Source of the DNA: Vibrio ouci
GTDB taxonomy: Bacteria; Pseudomonadota; Gammaproteobacteria; Enterobacterales; Vibrionaceae
Direction: 5' to 3'
Length of the DNA stretch: 64,000 bases
Assembly (NCBI RefSeq): GCF_004551525.1
Contig: NZ_SATR01000020.1
Location: 1-64,000, forward strand
Shown: positions 48,267-57,015 of the stretch, in pieces
Numbering within the stretch: position 1 is the first letter of the stretch
Layout of the letters: the number at the start of each line of letters is the position of its first letter
Position numbers and translations under genes: made by a program
The notes under the pieces: generated by a model
The model's database searches: none
What the model was told of the DNA's origin: nothing
What the model saw: the letters and a program-made list of their open reading frames with translations, nothing else

Positions 48267-49058
48267 TTACAGCAACATAGTTCCAGCAACACACATTAAA
48301 AACAGCGCAAATATTTTTTTCAAAGTTGGGGTTGGTAAAGATGTCGCCAATTTCGCTCCAGTTCGAGTCATCAACATAGACGTCGAAGCAATAGCGATAA
48401 GTGCAGGAAGGTATACGTAGCCTATGCTGTACGCAGGTAAAGACTCGACCTTATAACCATGCATAATAAAACCTAGCATGCCTGAGATCGCAATCATACA
48501 ACCGCAAACAGACGAGGAACCGACCGCTTTACGCATTTCAATACCGTGGCGATTAAGAAAAGGCACCGACAAAGAGCCACCACCGATACCCGCTAGGCTG
48601 GAAATCATGCCAATTCCAGTACCAATCCCCATAGTGACTGCATTACTAGGCATGGTTTTAGCAACCTTACCTTTCAGTGAAAACAGCATTTGCACAGCGA
48701 GACATAAAATAATCACACCAAACACTTTAGGTAGGTATTGAGAGGGTATCCATTCAGCGACTTTAGCGCCTAAGAAGCCGCCGACCACAACGCCTGGCAT
48801 TAACCACTTCACAACATACATATCAACATTACCGAGTCTGAAGTGATTCAAAGCAGATGAACCCGAAGTTGCAATGATGGTTGCAAGAGACGTCGCCAAC
48901 GCAATGTGCATGCTGACACTAGGGTCAATCCCTGCCATAGGTAACAAAAATAGCAGCGCTGGAACAACGATCAAACCGCCGCCGATGCCCAATAGCCCAG
49001 CCATCACACCGACGAAGGCACCAAGCACCATAAATGCGAGAACTAATTCAATTAACAC
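48267..49058 (-). CDS. TauE/SafE-family membrane permease
   Basis: A sulfite-exporter-like TSUP family transporter of unknown substrate. About 263 residues with eight or so helices; the duplicated GLLGIGGGLIVVPALLFL and SSLAGIGGGSLSVPFL motifs mark the two halves. Most probable start is GTG 49058 (AAGG 6 bases upstream); a TTG at 49064 also reads in frame. It begins within 10 bases of the ptsP stop, so rppH-ptsP-this gene form one leftward unit. Confidence 0.85.
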   Translation of the reverse strand: MLIELVLAFMVLGAFVGVMAGLLGIGGGLIVVPALLFLLPMAGIDPSVSMHIALATSLATIIATSGSSALNHFRLGNVDMYVVKWLMPGVVVGGFLGAKVAEWIPSQYLPKVFGVIILCLAVQMLFSLKGKVAKTMPSNAVTMGIGTGIGMISSLAGIGGGSLSVPFLNRHGIEMRKAVGSSSVCGCMIAISGMLGFIMHGYKVESLPAYSIGYVYLPALIAIASTSMLMTRTGAKLATSLPTPTLKKIFALFLMCVAGTMLL

Positions 49059-49066
49059 AAACAACC

Positions 49067-51313
49067 TTACTTATTACCAGCACGGATAAAGCCAGCAAAG
49101 CCCTTATCTTCGAAAAATGTCTGCATCATAGTATATATGTCATGACCATAAGGCTGTATCAGCGCTTTGTCAGCAAGAGCTTCAAGTTCGTTTACGTCAG
49201 TATGGCGCAGCAGATATTTCACTTTGGCCACGTTTGAGGTATTCATACTCAGGCTACGGTAGCCTAAACCGACCATAAGTAGCGCACCAATCGGATCACC
49301 AGCCAATTCACCACAGATACAAACCGGCAGCTTCAGCTGCTGACAGCTCTTATGAATATGACTTAGCGCCATAATCACTGAAGGGTGCATGGATTCGTAA
49401 ACATCGGCCACTCGAGCATTGTTGCGATCCACAGCTAAGAGATATTGAGTTAAGTCATTGGTACCAATTGAAACAAAATCAACTTTACTCGCAATCAATG
49501 GCAGTAAGTAAATCATCGACGGCACTTCAATCATCACGCCGATCTCTGGCATACGAACACGCTCGTCAAGCTCAGAGACTTCATCATAAGCGCGCTCTAT
49601 CAGCTCAATTGCGTCATCCAATTCCTGCGCACCTGACACCATTGGCAACAGAATACTCAAGTTTTGATGACTGGCGCTGGCACGCATCATAGCGCGAATC
49701 TGCATCAAGAAGATATCCGGGTGGTCTAAGGTAAAGCGAATGCCACGCCATCCCAAAAATGGGTTGTCTTCTTCGATTGGCAAATATGGCAGTCCCTTAT
49801 CACCACCAACATCAAGGGTACGCATCACCACGCGTTTATCGGGGTAGCTGTTCATTACCGCTTGATACTGCTGAGTTTGTTCTTCTTCAGAAGGAAAGCG
49901 ATGCTGAAGTAAGAAGGATATTTCCGTTCGATACAGCCCTACCCCATCTACACCTTGGTTGATAGCGATATTTGCATCGGCGCTTAAGCCGGCATTGAGC
50001 ATCACTTCGACCCGCTCACCATCTTTAGTAAACGCAGGCTCTTCGATGCGTTGATTAACCTTTTTGGCTAATTCTCGTTCCTGATTGGCCAGTGAACGGT
50101 ACTCACGTAACAGCTGTTTGTTTGGCGAAATGAGGATCTTACCGCTGTAGCCATCGACCACACCTAACTTCCCCTTAATCACTTTAGGATTAAGGTTAGC
50201 GCCCATAACAGCAGGAATCCCCAGCGCTCGGGATAAGATTGCAGCATGGGAATTGGCTGCGCCCTCAAGCGAGATCACTGCGAGAAGTTTCTCTTTGGGT
50301 ACCGAGGCGAGCAAGCTTGCCGTTAACTCTCGAACCACCAGAATGACTGGCTTTTCAATAACCTGACGATCTTGTGCAGTATTGTGCAAAAAGAACAATA
50401 AGCGCTGGCCCAATTCACGAATGTCTTGAGCTCGTTCGCGTAGGTAAACGTCCGACATGCGCGCAAAACGGTTGGAGTAAGACTCAACCACTTGACGAAG
50501 CGCCCAGTCAGCACGATCCCCTTTTTGAATCTGCGCTTTTAAGTCTTTGCGCAGCATCGGGTCATTTAGTAAGTGAGTAAAGAGGTCAAAAATAGCCAGT
50601 GCATCTTTGTTAATTTCACTGTCTAATTTTTTGCGCATCCGACGAAAATCGCCCAACGCCTCTTCGATGGCCAGCAGTAACCACTCTTGTTCACGTTCGA
50701 CATCAAGCGTGGAAGCAGGATAGACATTTGACAGATCTGGTTGAGTGTCATCCCACCACAACTCACCAATTGCTACCCCAGATGAGGCAGGTACACCACG
50801 GATCGCTTGTTGTTTTTTCTCTAAACGCCAATGGCCTTGGGTTTGCGCATGAGCAATGATAACTGCAAGCTGAGCAGCAAGAGTCACCAAGAAGGACTCT
50901 TCCATTTCATTAAACAAGCGCGGTGATTTTTGCTGGACGACCAATACCCCAAGCACCTGCTTGCGGTAAATAATTGGTGTACCGAGAAAGCTTTGGTAAA
51001 TCTCTTCACCTAGCTCTGAGAAGTATTTAAATTTGGGATGTTTAGACGCCTCAGCGAGATTCAAAGGTTCAGCACTACGTTTAACTAAACCAACCAAACC
51101 TTCACTGAAACGAATATGAATCTTGTCACCTTTGAAACGCAGCCCCTGAGTCGCCATTAACTCTAAGCGCTGCATTTCTTCATTGGCCAGATAGACAGTA
51201 CAACACTCAGTGTTCATGGCACTGCATGTTTGCTTTACTAGAATATCTAAAGCCTGATGAACCTCATCTACTTTAGATACTTGTTCAACTATGTCCCTTA
51301 GCTGAGAAAGCAT
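49067..51313 (-). CDS. ptsP: Nitrogen phosphotransferase system enzyme I (PtsP, EI-Ntr)
   Basis: EI-Ntr autophosphorylates from phosphoenolpyruvate and passes the phosphate to NPr and EIIA-Ntr, a regulatory PTS chain linked to nitrogen and potassium status. The 748-residue protein has an N-terminal GAF domain (about 15-155), the PEP-utiliser swivelling domain with active-site His in LEGAANSHAAILSRALGIPAV, and the C-terminal PEP-binding barrel with VGLYRTEISFLLQ, RTLDVGGDK, GTNDLTQYLLAVDRNN and VCICGELAGD. Length matches E. coli (748). It starts 2 bases after rppH, the usual arrangement. Confidence 0.97.
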   Translation of the reverse strand: MLSQLRDIVEQVSKVDEVHQALDILVKQTCSAMNTECCTVYLANEEMQRLELMATQGLRFKGDKIHIRFSEGLVGLVKRSAEPLNLAEASKHPKFKYFSELGEEIYQSFLGTPIIYRKQVLGVLVVQQKSPRLFNEMEESFLVTLAAQLAVIIAHAQTQGHWRLEKKQQAIRGVPASSGVAIGELWWDDTQPDLSNVYPASTLDVEREQEWLLLAIEEALGDFRRMRKKLDSEINKDALAIFDLFTHLLNDPMLRKDLKAQIQKGDRADWALRQVVESYSNRFARMSDVYLRERAQDIRELGQRLLFFLHNTAQDRQVIEKPVILVVRELTASLLASVPKEKLLAVISLEGAANSHAAILSRALGIPAVMGANLNPKVIKGKLGVVDGYSGKILISPNKQLLREYRSLANQERELAKKVNQRIEEPAFTKDGERVEVMLNAGLSADANIAINQGVDGVGLYRTEISFLLQHRFPSEEEQTQQYQAVMNSYPDKRVVMRTLDVGGDKGLPYLPIEEDNPFLGWRGIRFTLDHPDIFLMQIRAMMRASASHQNLSILLPMVSGAQELDDAIELIERAYDEVSELDERVRMPEIGVMIEVPSMIYLLPLIASKVDFVSIGTNDLTQYLLAVDRNNARVADVYESMHPSVIMALSHIHKSCQQLKLPVCICGELAGDPIGALLMVGLGYRSLSMNTSNVAKVKYLLRHTDVNELEALADKALIQPYGHDIYTMMQTFFEDKGFAGFIRAGNK

Positions 51314-51315
51314 GT

Positions 51316-51834
51316 CTATCCTCTTCGGTGTTTACGTTTACCTTTGACTCTGCGTTCTTTAAATGGCATCGCCATCGATGCAAACTCTTTCATTGCGCGT
51401 CGATATACATCACGCTTAAAAGAGACCACTTGTCGCACTGGATACCAGTAACTTACCCAACGCCAACCATCAAATTCAGGGGAACTACCTCGCTGCATAT
51501 TGATCCGTGACTCATCACAATCTAAGCGCAGTAGAAACCATTTCTGTTTTTGGCCGATACAAACAGGTTTAGAATCCCAACGTACAAGTCGTTTTGGTAG
51601 TTTATACCTTAACCAGTGACGACTTGTCGCAACGATTTTGACATCTTTCTTAGTAAGACCAACCTCTTCATACAACTCCCTGTACATTGCTTGTTCAGGG
51701 GTTTCACCTTCATCAATTCCGCCTTGCGGGAACTGCCAAGAGTGTTGTCCGTATCGTTTTGCCCAGAAGACCTGACCATGGCTGTTACAGATTACAATTC
51801 CCACATTTAAGCGGTAACCATCGCCATCTATCAC
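51316..51834 (-). CDS. rppH: RNA pyrophosphohydrolase RppH
   Basis: RppH is a Nudix hydrolase that removes pyrophosphate from mRNA 5' ends, starting RNase E decay. The 172-residue protein shows [17 protein letters not shown] and the Nudix box [20 protein letters not shown]. Start is GTG 51834 with GAGG upstream. It leads the rppH-ptsP operon and is divergent from mutH over the 620-base DnaA-box-rich gap, with the same gene neighbours as in E. coli. Confidence 0.96.
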   Translation of the reverse strand: MIDGDGYRLNVGIVICNSHGQVFWAKRYGQHSWQFPQGGIDEGETPEQAMYRELYEEVGLTKKDVKIVATSRHWLRYKLPKRLVRWDSKPVCIGQKQKWFLLRLDCDESRINMQRGSSPEFDGWRWVSYWYPVRQVVSFKRDVYRRAMKEFASMAMPFKERRVKGKRKHRRG

Positions 51835-51869
51835 TGGCCAACCTCTAATAAATTCTTAATTACAGTGAT

Positions 51870-52382
51870 TTTTCCACATATCCCCAGTAGGAGCAAACTT
51901 ACTAGTGTGACTCACACAAAAAATATTACCTTCCTCTTAAATAATGAATAACTTTTAATCAAATAAGAGGTTACTCACACGCATGTGAGACATAGCCCAC
52001 ATTTATTCACCTTTTCTGTGTATAACTATGTGAAGAATCAATGAGAAAGTGATCAATAAACGAACACGCTTGAAGTGCGATGGATTTACAGCCACCAAGA
52101 AAAATAAATTATATCTTTTAAAACAGTAAATTACAGGAAAGCCGACACATTATTTGACGCATAAGATCTAAAAAACACAAGCCTCACACAGATCGGTTAA
52201 AGATCAATCAACACTGCATTTATCCACACTGACTTACAACGGACTGAGTAATAACTTGAAAAAACAAGTATTTTATCACCAAGAAATCACTGTTAATTTA
52301 TACATAACTAACAAATATAGACTATTTTATTGCCTAGCCTGTGGATAACCCGTTAAGTGATGATCTTTTGCACATAACGATC
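51870..52382. other. AT-rich intergenic region with DnaA-box cluster and GATC sites
   Basis: The 620 bases between rppH and mutH hold five matches to the DnaA box TTWTNCACA: 51870-51878 (TTTTCCACA), 52017-52025 (reverse strand TTATACACA), 52220-52228 (TTATCCACA), 52340-52348 (reverse strand TTATCCACA) and 52366-52374 (TTTTGCACA). Six Dam sites GATC start at 52051, 52165, 52191, 52202, 52362 and 52379. No gene or RNA was recognised here. Whether it titrates or reactivates DnaA is unknown. Confidence 0.5.
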
Positions 52383-52454
52383 AATCTTAGTCGATTCGAA
52401 ATTTGCATAGATTCCGCTACAATAGCGCCCTATTCATAGATAAATCGACGGCAC

Positions 52455-53120
52455 ATGAAATCAGAACCTCAGTCAGAACTAGAATTGCTTGAACGAGCGA
52501 GTAACATTGCAGGCATTAGCTTTCAAGAACTCGCTGATGAAGCAAAGATCGAGGTTCCACCAGATCTTCGCCGCGATAAAGGCTGGGTTGGTCAACTGCT
52601 CGAATGGCACTTAGGGGCAACGGCAGGAAGCAAGCCAACTCAAGACTTTGAGCAGCTAGGGATCGAATTAAAAACCATCCCAATTAGTTATTCAGGAAAG
52701 CCTCTAGAAACCACCTTTGTCTGTGTTGCCCCTTTAGTCGGTGTACACGGGCTGACATGGGAAACCAGTCACGTTAGAAATAAGCTGTCTCGGGTTTTAT
52801 GGGTTCCTGTCGAAGGAGAGCGCGAGATTCCCTTAGCAGAAAGGCGCGTCGGTTCACCACTCATTTGGTCACCAAGTGAAGAAGAAGAACTGCAGCTAAA
52901 AACGGACTGGGAAGAGCTAATGGAAATGATCGTGCTGGGCCGTGTCGAACAGATCAACGCCCGACATGGTGAAATGCTCCAATTGCGCCCCAAAGCGGCC
53001 AATAGCCGAGTATTAACCGAAGCGTATGGGGCCAGTGGTAAACCAATAAAAACCCTCCCAAGAGGGTTTTACCTAAGAACACAATTTACTGCTCGTATTC
53101 TAGAGCAGCATTATATTTAA
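52455..53120 (+). CDS. mutH: DNA mismatch repair endonuclease MutH
   Basis: MutH nicks the unmethylated strand at hemimethylated GATC sites when activated by MutS/MutL. The 221-residue protein matches E. coli MutH (229) and shows the catalytic DEK motif: Asp64 in QDFEQLG, then Glu71 and Lys73 in IELKTIPI. The [13 protein letters not shown] and [29 protein letters not shown] segments are characteristic. A hairpin for the convergent gene is embedded in its 3' end. Confidence 0.97.
   Translation: MKSEPQSELELLERASNIAGISFQELADEAKIEVPPDLRRDKGWVGQLLEWHLGATAGSKPTQDFEQLGIELKTIPISYSGKPLETTFVCVAPLVGVHGLTWETSHVRNKLSRVLWVPVEGEREIPLAERRVGSPLIWSPSEEEELQLKTDWEELMEMIVLGRVEQINARHGEMLQLRPKAANSRVLTEAYGASGKPIKTLPRGFYLRTQFTARILEQHYI
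53050..53069 (-). terminator. Terminator inside the mutH 3' coding end
   Basis: AAACCCTC and GAGGGTTT pair around CCAA. On the minus strand the stem is followed by TTTTTATTGG, so it is oriented to end the convergent DUF6482 gene, whose stop lies 48 bases before it. The hairpin falls within mutH codons. Confidence 0.65.
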
Positions 53121-53428
53121 TGCGTCGTCAGAGACAGTTCCACATCGTGGTATAACGGCCCATCGCCGACACCAAATTCATCATAGGCGTTGTGCAAACG
53201 CAAATAAGCTCTCTCTACTCCCAACCGTAATAGCTCTTCTTTCACTAACTCCAGCGAGTCAAAATGGATCGGTTCATCATCGACTTTGATCGGCTCTAGC
53301 TTGTGTTTATATTCGACGGCTAATAAATACTGAGATAAATCGGAACAACCAATCACAAACACCTTCGGTGGCTGGTAGCTGTCTTTATGGTGTCCATGGA
53401 TCCATTTATCTAACTGACTTTTTTGCAT
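53117..53428 (-). CDS. DUF6482-type small conserved protein
   Basis: A 103-residue protein of unknown function, probably cytoplasmic (no signal or transmembrane segment). Recognisable family segments are [55 protein letters not shown]. An excellent GGAGG ribosome binding site precedes the ATG. The stop overlaps the last 4 bases of convergent mutH. The assignment to DUF6482 is from memory. Confidence 0.75.
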   Translation of the reverse strand: MQKSQLDKWIHGHHKDSYQPPKVFVIGCSDLSQYLLAVEYKHKLEPIKVDDEPIHFDSLELVKEELLRLGVERAYLRLHNAYDEFGVGDGPLYHDVELSLTTH

Positions 53429-53556
53429 AATTCACCTCCATAAAACAGTATTAGCCAACTTATCAAATTTTGCGAATTTGTTATCTGATACCTTTTCTAA
53501 CCTAAGAAAGATCACCTATAGTGGTATCACTTCAAAAGCCATAACAAGGAAGATCG

Positions 53557-54591
53557 ATGCAATACAATAAGTTACCTCACTCGACTCTTGAGCTAAGTAA
53601 GATCTGTCTTGGCACGATGACGTTTGGTGAGCAAAACACAGAGCAAGAAGCTTTTAGCCAACTCGATTATGCCCTTGAGCGTGGTGTAAATTTCATTGAT
53701 ACCGCGGAAATGTATCCGGTTCCACCAAAGGCGACCACGCAAGGATTGACCGAGCAATATATCGGTAATTGGTTAGCAAAATCAGGCAAGCGTGAGAAAG
53801 TGGTCCTCGCAACGAAAGTAGCTGGTCCGCGTAATGTGCCGTATATCCGAGATAACATGAGCTTGGATAGGAAGAATATCCACTTAGCCATTGATGACAG
53901 CCTTAAACGCTTACAGACCGACTATATCGACTTATATCAATTGCACTGGCCTCAACGTCAAACCAACTGCTTTGGTCAACTCAATTACCCTTACCCAGAC
54001 TCACAAGAAGAAGTGACGCTAATCGAAACTTTGGAAGCGCTCGCTGAACTTATCAAAGCGGGGAAAGTTCGCTATATCGGCGTGTCTAATGAAACGCCTT
54101 GGGGCTTAATGACCTTATTGCGCCTCGCAGAAAAGCACGAGTTACCTAGAATTGTCTCGATTCAAAATCCATACAATTTGCTCAATCGCAGCTTCGAAGT
54201 CGGGTTATCTGAAATCAGCCACTATGAAGGGGTTCAACTGCTAGCCTACTCCCCGCTGGCGTTTGGCTGCCTAAGTGGTAAATACTTAGAGGGGGCTCGC
54301 CCTGAAGGTGCTCGCTGCTCTTTGTTTGAACGCTTCGTACGTTATTTTACGCCCCAAGGCATTCAAGCTACACGAGCCTATGTTGATTTAGCAAGAGAGC
54401 ATGGCTTAGATCCCGCTCAAATGGCGCTAGCGTTTGTCAATCAGAGGCCGTTTGTCGCATCCAACATCATTGGAGCGACAAACCTTGAACAACTTAAATC
54501 AAATATTGATAGTTTAGATGTCGTCTTAACGGATGAGCTGCTTCAAGGGATTCAAGAGATTGGGACGACTTACTCCAACCCTTGCCCATAA
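53557..54591 (+). CDS. tas: Aldo/keto reductase, Tas family
   Basis: A 344-residue NADP(H)-dependent aldo/keto reductase; E. coli Tas suppresses a tyrosine auxotrophy by an unknown reaction. The catalytic tetrad is visible: Asp and Tyr in NFIDTAEMYPVPPK, Lys in VVLATKVAGPRN, His in LYQLHWPQR. NADP-binding features ANLLNRS-like NPYNLLNRSFE and NIIGATNLEQLKSNI complete the barrel. Monocistronic with its own terminator. Confidence 0.9.
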   Translation: MQYNKLPHSTLELSKICLGTMTFGEQNTEQEAFSQLDYALERGVNFIDTAEMYPVPPKATTQGLTEQYIGNWLAKSGKREKVVLATKVAGPRNVPYIRDNMSLDRKNIHLAIDDSLKRLQTDYIDLYQLHWPQRQTNCFGQLNYPYPDSQEEVTLIETLEALAELIKAGKVRYIGVSNETPWGLMTLLRLAEKHELPRIVSIQNPYNLLNRSFEVGLSEISHYEGVQLLAYSPLAFGCLSGKYLEGARPEGARCSLFERFVRYFTPQGIQATRAYVDLAREHGLDPAQMALAFVNQRPFVASNIIGATNLEQLKSNIDSLDVVLTDELLQGIQEIGTTYSNPCP

Positions 54592-54625
54592 ACTGTCTAA
54601 CTAATCATAGGCAGTAATTGAGTTC

Positions 54626-54654
54626 GGGGCAGGTGAAGCAACCTGCCCCTTTTC
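54626..54654. terminator. Terminator of the tas-like gene
   Basis: GGGGCAGGT and ACCTGCCCC (54626-54649) form a 9-bp GC-rich stem followed by TTTTC, between convergent genes. Confidence 0.85.
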
Positions 54655-54655
54655 G

Positions 54656-54907
54656 TTACGTCAGTATTCGCGCACTGAGTACACGACGAAGATGGCGGAT
54701 ACGACGCTCGGCTTTAACGCTATCAGGCTCGCTGAAACCGATTGGACGACCATCTTGTTCAAGGCCAATATCTTTTAGCAAATGTGGATTGTTCCATGGA
54801 ATATCGTACGTGCTGCGACGTAGTTTTCGCTTCCATTCGCGTTCTTCACGTTTAAGATCTGCCTTTACTAAGACGGTGGCTAGCTTTAGATATACAGAAT
54901 GATTCAT
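54656..54907 (-). CDS. DUF1127-like small basic protein
   Basis: An 83-residue basic protein whose centre, NNPHLLKDIGLEQDGRP, resembles the DUF1127 (YjiS-like) motif LxDIGL in which Arg-rich flanks mediate RNA binding in some alpha-proteobacterial members. The start is ATG 54907 with GGAG 7 bases upstream; a longer reading from 54946 lacks a ribosome binding site. The tail SVKAERRIRHLRRVLSARI is Arg-rich. Function in Vibrio unknown. Confidence 0.75.
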   Translation of the reverse strand: MNHSVYLKLATVLVKADLKREEREWKRKLRRSTYDIPWNNPHLLKDIGLEQDGRPIGFSEPDSVKAERRIRHLRRVLSARILT

Positions 54908-55018
54908 GAGTTTTCTCCAGTTGAGTATATGCTGGGGAAAGATCAACGAATCTAGAAAGATTGATTTTTAATTCGCTGCCTTTCCGCAGCCAATTAAAAT
55001 TAAGAGGGTACGGATTAA

Positions 55019-55129
55019 TTACACTAAATTACCTAGTTTTCGATCGGCCATAACAGAGGTGTGCTTATTGGCACCCATTGCAGGAATGGTTTGATCGACA
55101 GACGCACAGATAACAGTAATGTGTTTCAT
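55019..55129 (-). CDS. Small ORF, 36 residues, unknown function
   Basis: A short ORF (starts MKHITVICASVDQTIPAMGA, ends RKLGNLV) with a perfect AGGAGG ribosome binding site 6 bases before its ATG, between the DUF1127-like gene and vpsR. I do not recognise it. It may be a genuine small protein or the 5' remnant of a longer gene. The surrounding gap (54908-55018 and 55130-55350) shows nothing else. Confidence 0.4.
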   Translation of the reverse strand: MKHITVICASVDQTIPAMGANKHTSVMADRKLGNLV

Positions 55130-55350
55130 TGTGCGCCTCCTAGCTAATGTATTAATCCAAAAATAATTTGATGGGTATGAGCCCGAGCTCATGGTTAAAT
55201 TCTAAGCATCAGAGGTGATATTTCAACCACTTTATTGCATAAAATTCCAAAACAATTTTTTTACCTAGAATTAACCTTTTCGATGTTTTGGATATAAGAT
55301 ATTCAGCTAAGGAATATCCAACTCCCGACAGATAATCTTGATTTTATAAA

Positions 55351-55380
55351 AAAGCCGCGCAAGATATGGCGCGGCTTTTT
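55351..55380 (-). terminator. Terminator of vpsR
   Basis: AAAGCCGCGC and GCGCGGCTTT form a strong stem 21 bases past the vpsR stop, with A-run and T-run flanks that allow either direction. Confidence 0.85.
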
Positions 55381-55397
55381 ATCGACAAATCAATCAG

Positions 55398-56732
55398 CTA
55401 GGCTGGTATATCTGAGATAAGGTTATGTTTGTTTAACAAACGATACATTGTTGCACGCGAAACACCCAACTCTTTGGCCGCCATCGACACTTGACCTGAA
55501 TGAGACTCCAAAACCAACAGCAGTGCATCTCTTTCACTACGCTCACGAATGCTCTTCAAGCTGCGGCGACTGTCACTGCGTTTTGGTAGATCAAGGTTGA
55601 CCTCATCAAGCATCACGGTATCTGACATCAATACCACTCGCTTAATTTGGTTCATCAATTCACGTACGTTACCAGGCCAATGATAGCGAGTCAGTGCACG
55701 TGCTGCTTCTTCAGTAAAGCTGCGAGCCTGAGCATTGTACTCTTTGGAATATTCCTGCAAGAAATGGCGCGCTAAGATAACAATGTCCCCTGCTCGCTCT
55801 TTCAAACTCGGGACGTTAATTCTCAGCACGTTGATGTAGTGGTAAAGCTCCTCATTGAAATCACCATCAATTAGGGCTTTTTCAATATCTGCCGAGTTTG
55901 CAGCAAGGACGCGTACATCCACTTCTTTACGACCTGATGCAGTATCCACGGTGCCCTCTTGTAAGAAGCGCAATAAGTTAAACTGCTGAGATTTAGGTAA
56001 GGTAAGAATATCATTGAGAAGAATCGTACCACCGTGCGCTTTTTCTAGGATTGACGGTTCTGACGCGTCTTCACGGTTAATACCAAATAAGTCACTTTCG
56101 ATACGACGTTCAGACATCGCGCGACAGTTGACCGAGATAAATTCTTTATTGGCACGCGCAGAGGTGCGATGAACCGCACGAGCAACCGTCTCTTTACCTG
56201 TGCCACTCTCACCATAAATAAGAATGCTGACATCAGTAGGTCCAATACGCTTAATTTGGTCACGCAGACGCTTAACAGGCATCGAATCACCGATTAACCC
56301 CATATCACTTTGATTGCCATAGTGAGGCCAGACTTTTTTCTCTAGCTTAAGCATACCAAGCTGGTGACCAATGGTGCTTAATAACTGCGCATCAGGAATT
56401 GGAGCAGTGAAAAAGTCGATACAAAAGTTAACGATAAACTGGCAGATAGTATCTGAGCTCAGTTGTGACTCACGAATAAAGGCTAACCAGCGAACCTGCT
56501 TATGTTTGCTCACCAAGTTAGCAATTCCGTTTAAGCTAAACTCGTCGTGGCTCAAGTCCACAATGCCGATACAAGGACCCGTTTCAGTAAACAGTTCATC
56601 CGCTTTACGTAAATCGCCGCACTGAGTACATCTCCAACCAACTTGCTCTAAGACTGAAAGCCAGGGCTCATAGGTTCCTCCAACTACAACCAAAGAGCCT
56701 GGAACGGAATCCATCCGGAATTGACTACCCAT
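55398..56732 (-). CDS. vpsR: Biofilm master regulator VpsR (NtrC-like, c-di-GMP-responsive)
   Basis: VpsR activates exopolysaccharide and biofilm genes in V. cholerae with c-di-GMP. The 444-residue protein has a receiver-like domain (about 10-125; Asp59 in GIVDLSHDE), an AAA+ domain with Walker A GESGTGKE, and a C-terminal Fis-type HTH (VSMAAKELGVSRATMYRLLNKH). The sigma-54 contact loop GAFTGA is missing: the region reads LFGINREDASEPSILEKA, and the Walker B position has LLNDI instead of LDEI. These fit the known sigma-70-dependent action of VpsR. Start MGSQFRMDS matches the V. cholerae protein as I recall it. Confidence 0.92.
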   Translation of the reverse strand: MGSQFRMDSVPGSLVVVGGTYEPWLSVLEQVGWRCTQCGDLRKADELFTETGPCIGIVDLSHDEFSLNGIANLVSKHKQVRWLAFIRESQLSSDTICQFIVNFCIDFFTAPIPDAQLLSTIGHQLGMLKLEKKVWPHYGNQSDMGLIGDSMPVKRLRDQIKRIGPTDVSILIYGESGTGKETVARAVHRTSARANKEFISVNCRAMSERRIESDLFGINREDASEPSILEKAHGGTILLNDILTLPKSQQFNLLRFLQEGTVDTASGRKEVDVRVLAANSADIEKALIDGDFNEELYHYINVLRINVPSLKERAGDIVILARHFLQEYSKEYNAQARSFTEEAARALTRYHWPGNVRELMNQIKRVVLMSDTVMLDEVNLDLPKRSDSRRSLKSIRERSERDALLLVLESHSGQVSMAAKELGVSRATMYRLLNKHNLISDIPA

Positions 56733-56971
56733 GAAGCTAGTTCCTTATTATTGATAGCGTAAATAATGTGCGCACAAAAGCACATAACAACTTATGTGGT
56801 TACATTATAGAGACTCGACCAGAGAGTCTGTCTCAATAATAAGACTAGTGGCTGAATCGACCTTTTTCCATACATAGTGAGAGTGGTCTCAAAGAAATTT
56901 GCGGCTTTATTTTTGTTTTCAGTAAGTTACAGGATGATATTTTGCGAGGGTATCATTTGTTAGACAATAAA

Positions 56972-56996
56972 AAAGCCATCCGAAGATGGCTTTTTA
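56972..56996 (-). terminator. Terminator of lysS
   Basis: AAAGCCATC and GATGGCTTT (56972-56993) form a stem; on the minus strand it is followed by T-rich TTTTTTATTG. It lies 20 bases beyond the lysS stop. Confidence 0.85.
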
Positions 56997-57015
56997 GAGT
57001 GGTCTATTTCAGCAC

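Noticed and set aside
51835..52454. crtS-like site controlling chromosome 2 replication
   Set aside because: The DnaA-box/GATC-rich gap prompted the idea, but crtS in V. cholerae lies elsewhere by gene context and I cannot identify its conserved sequence here.
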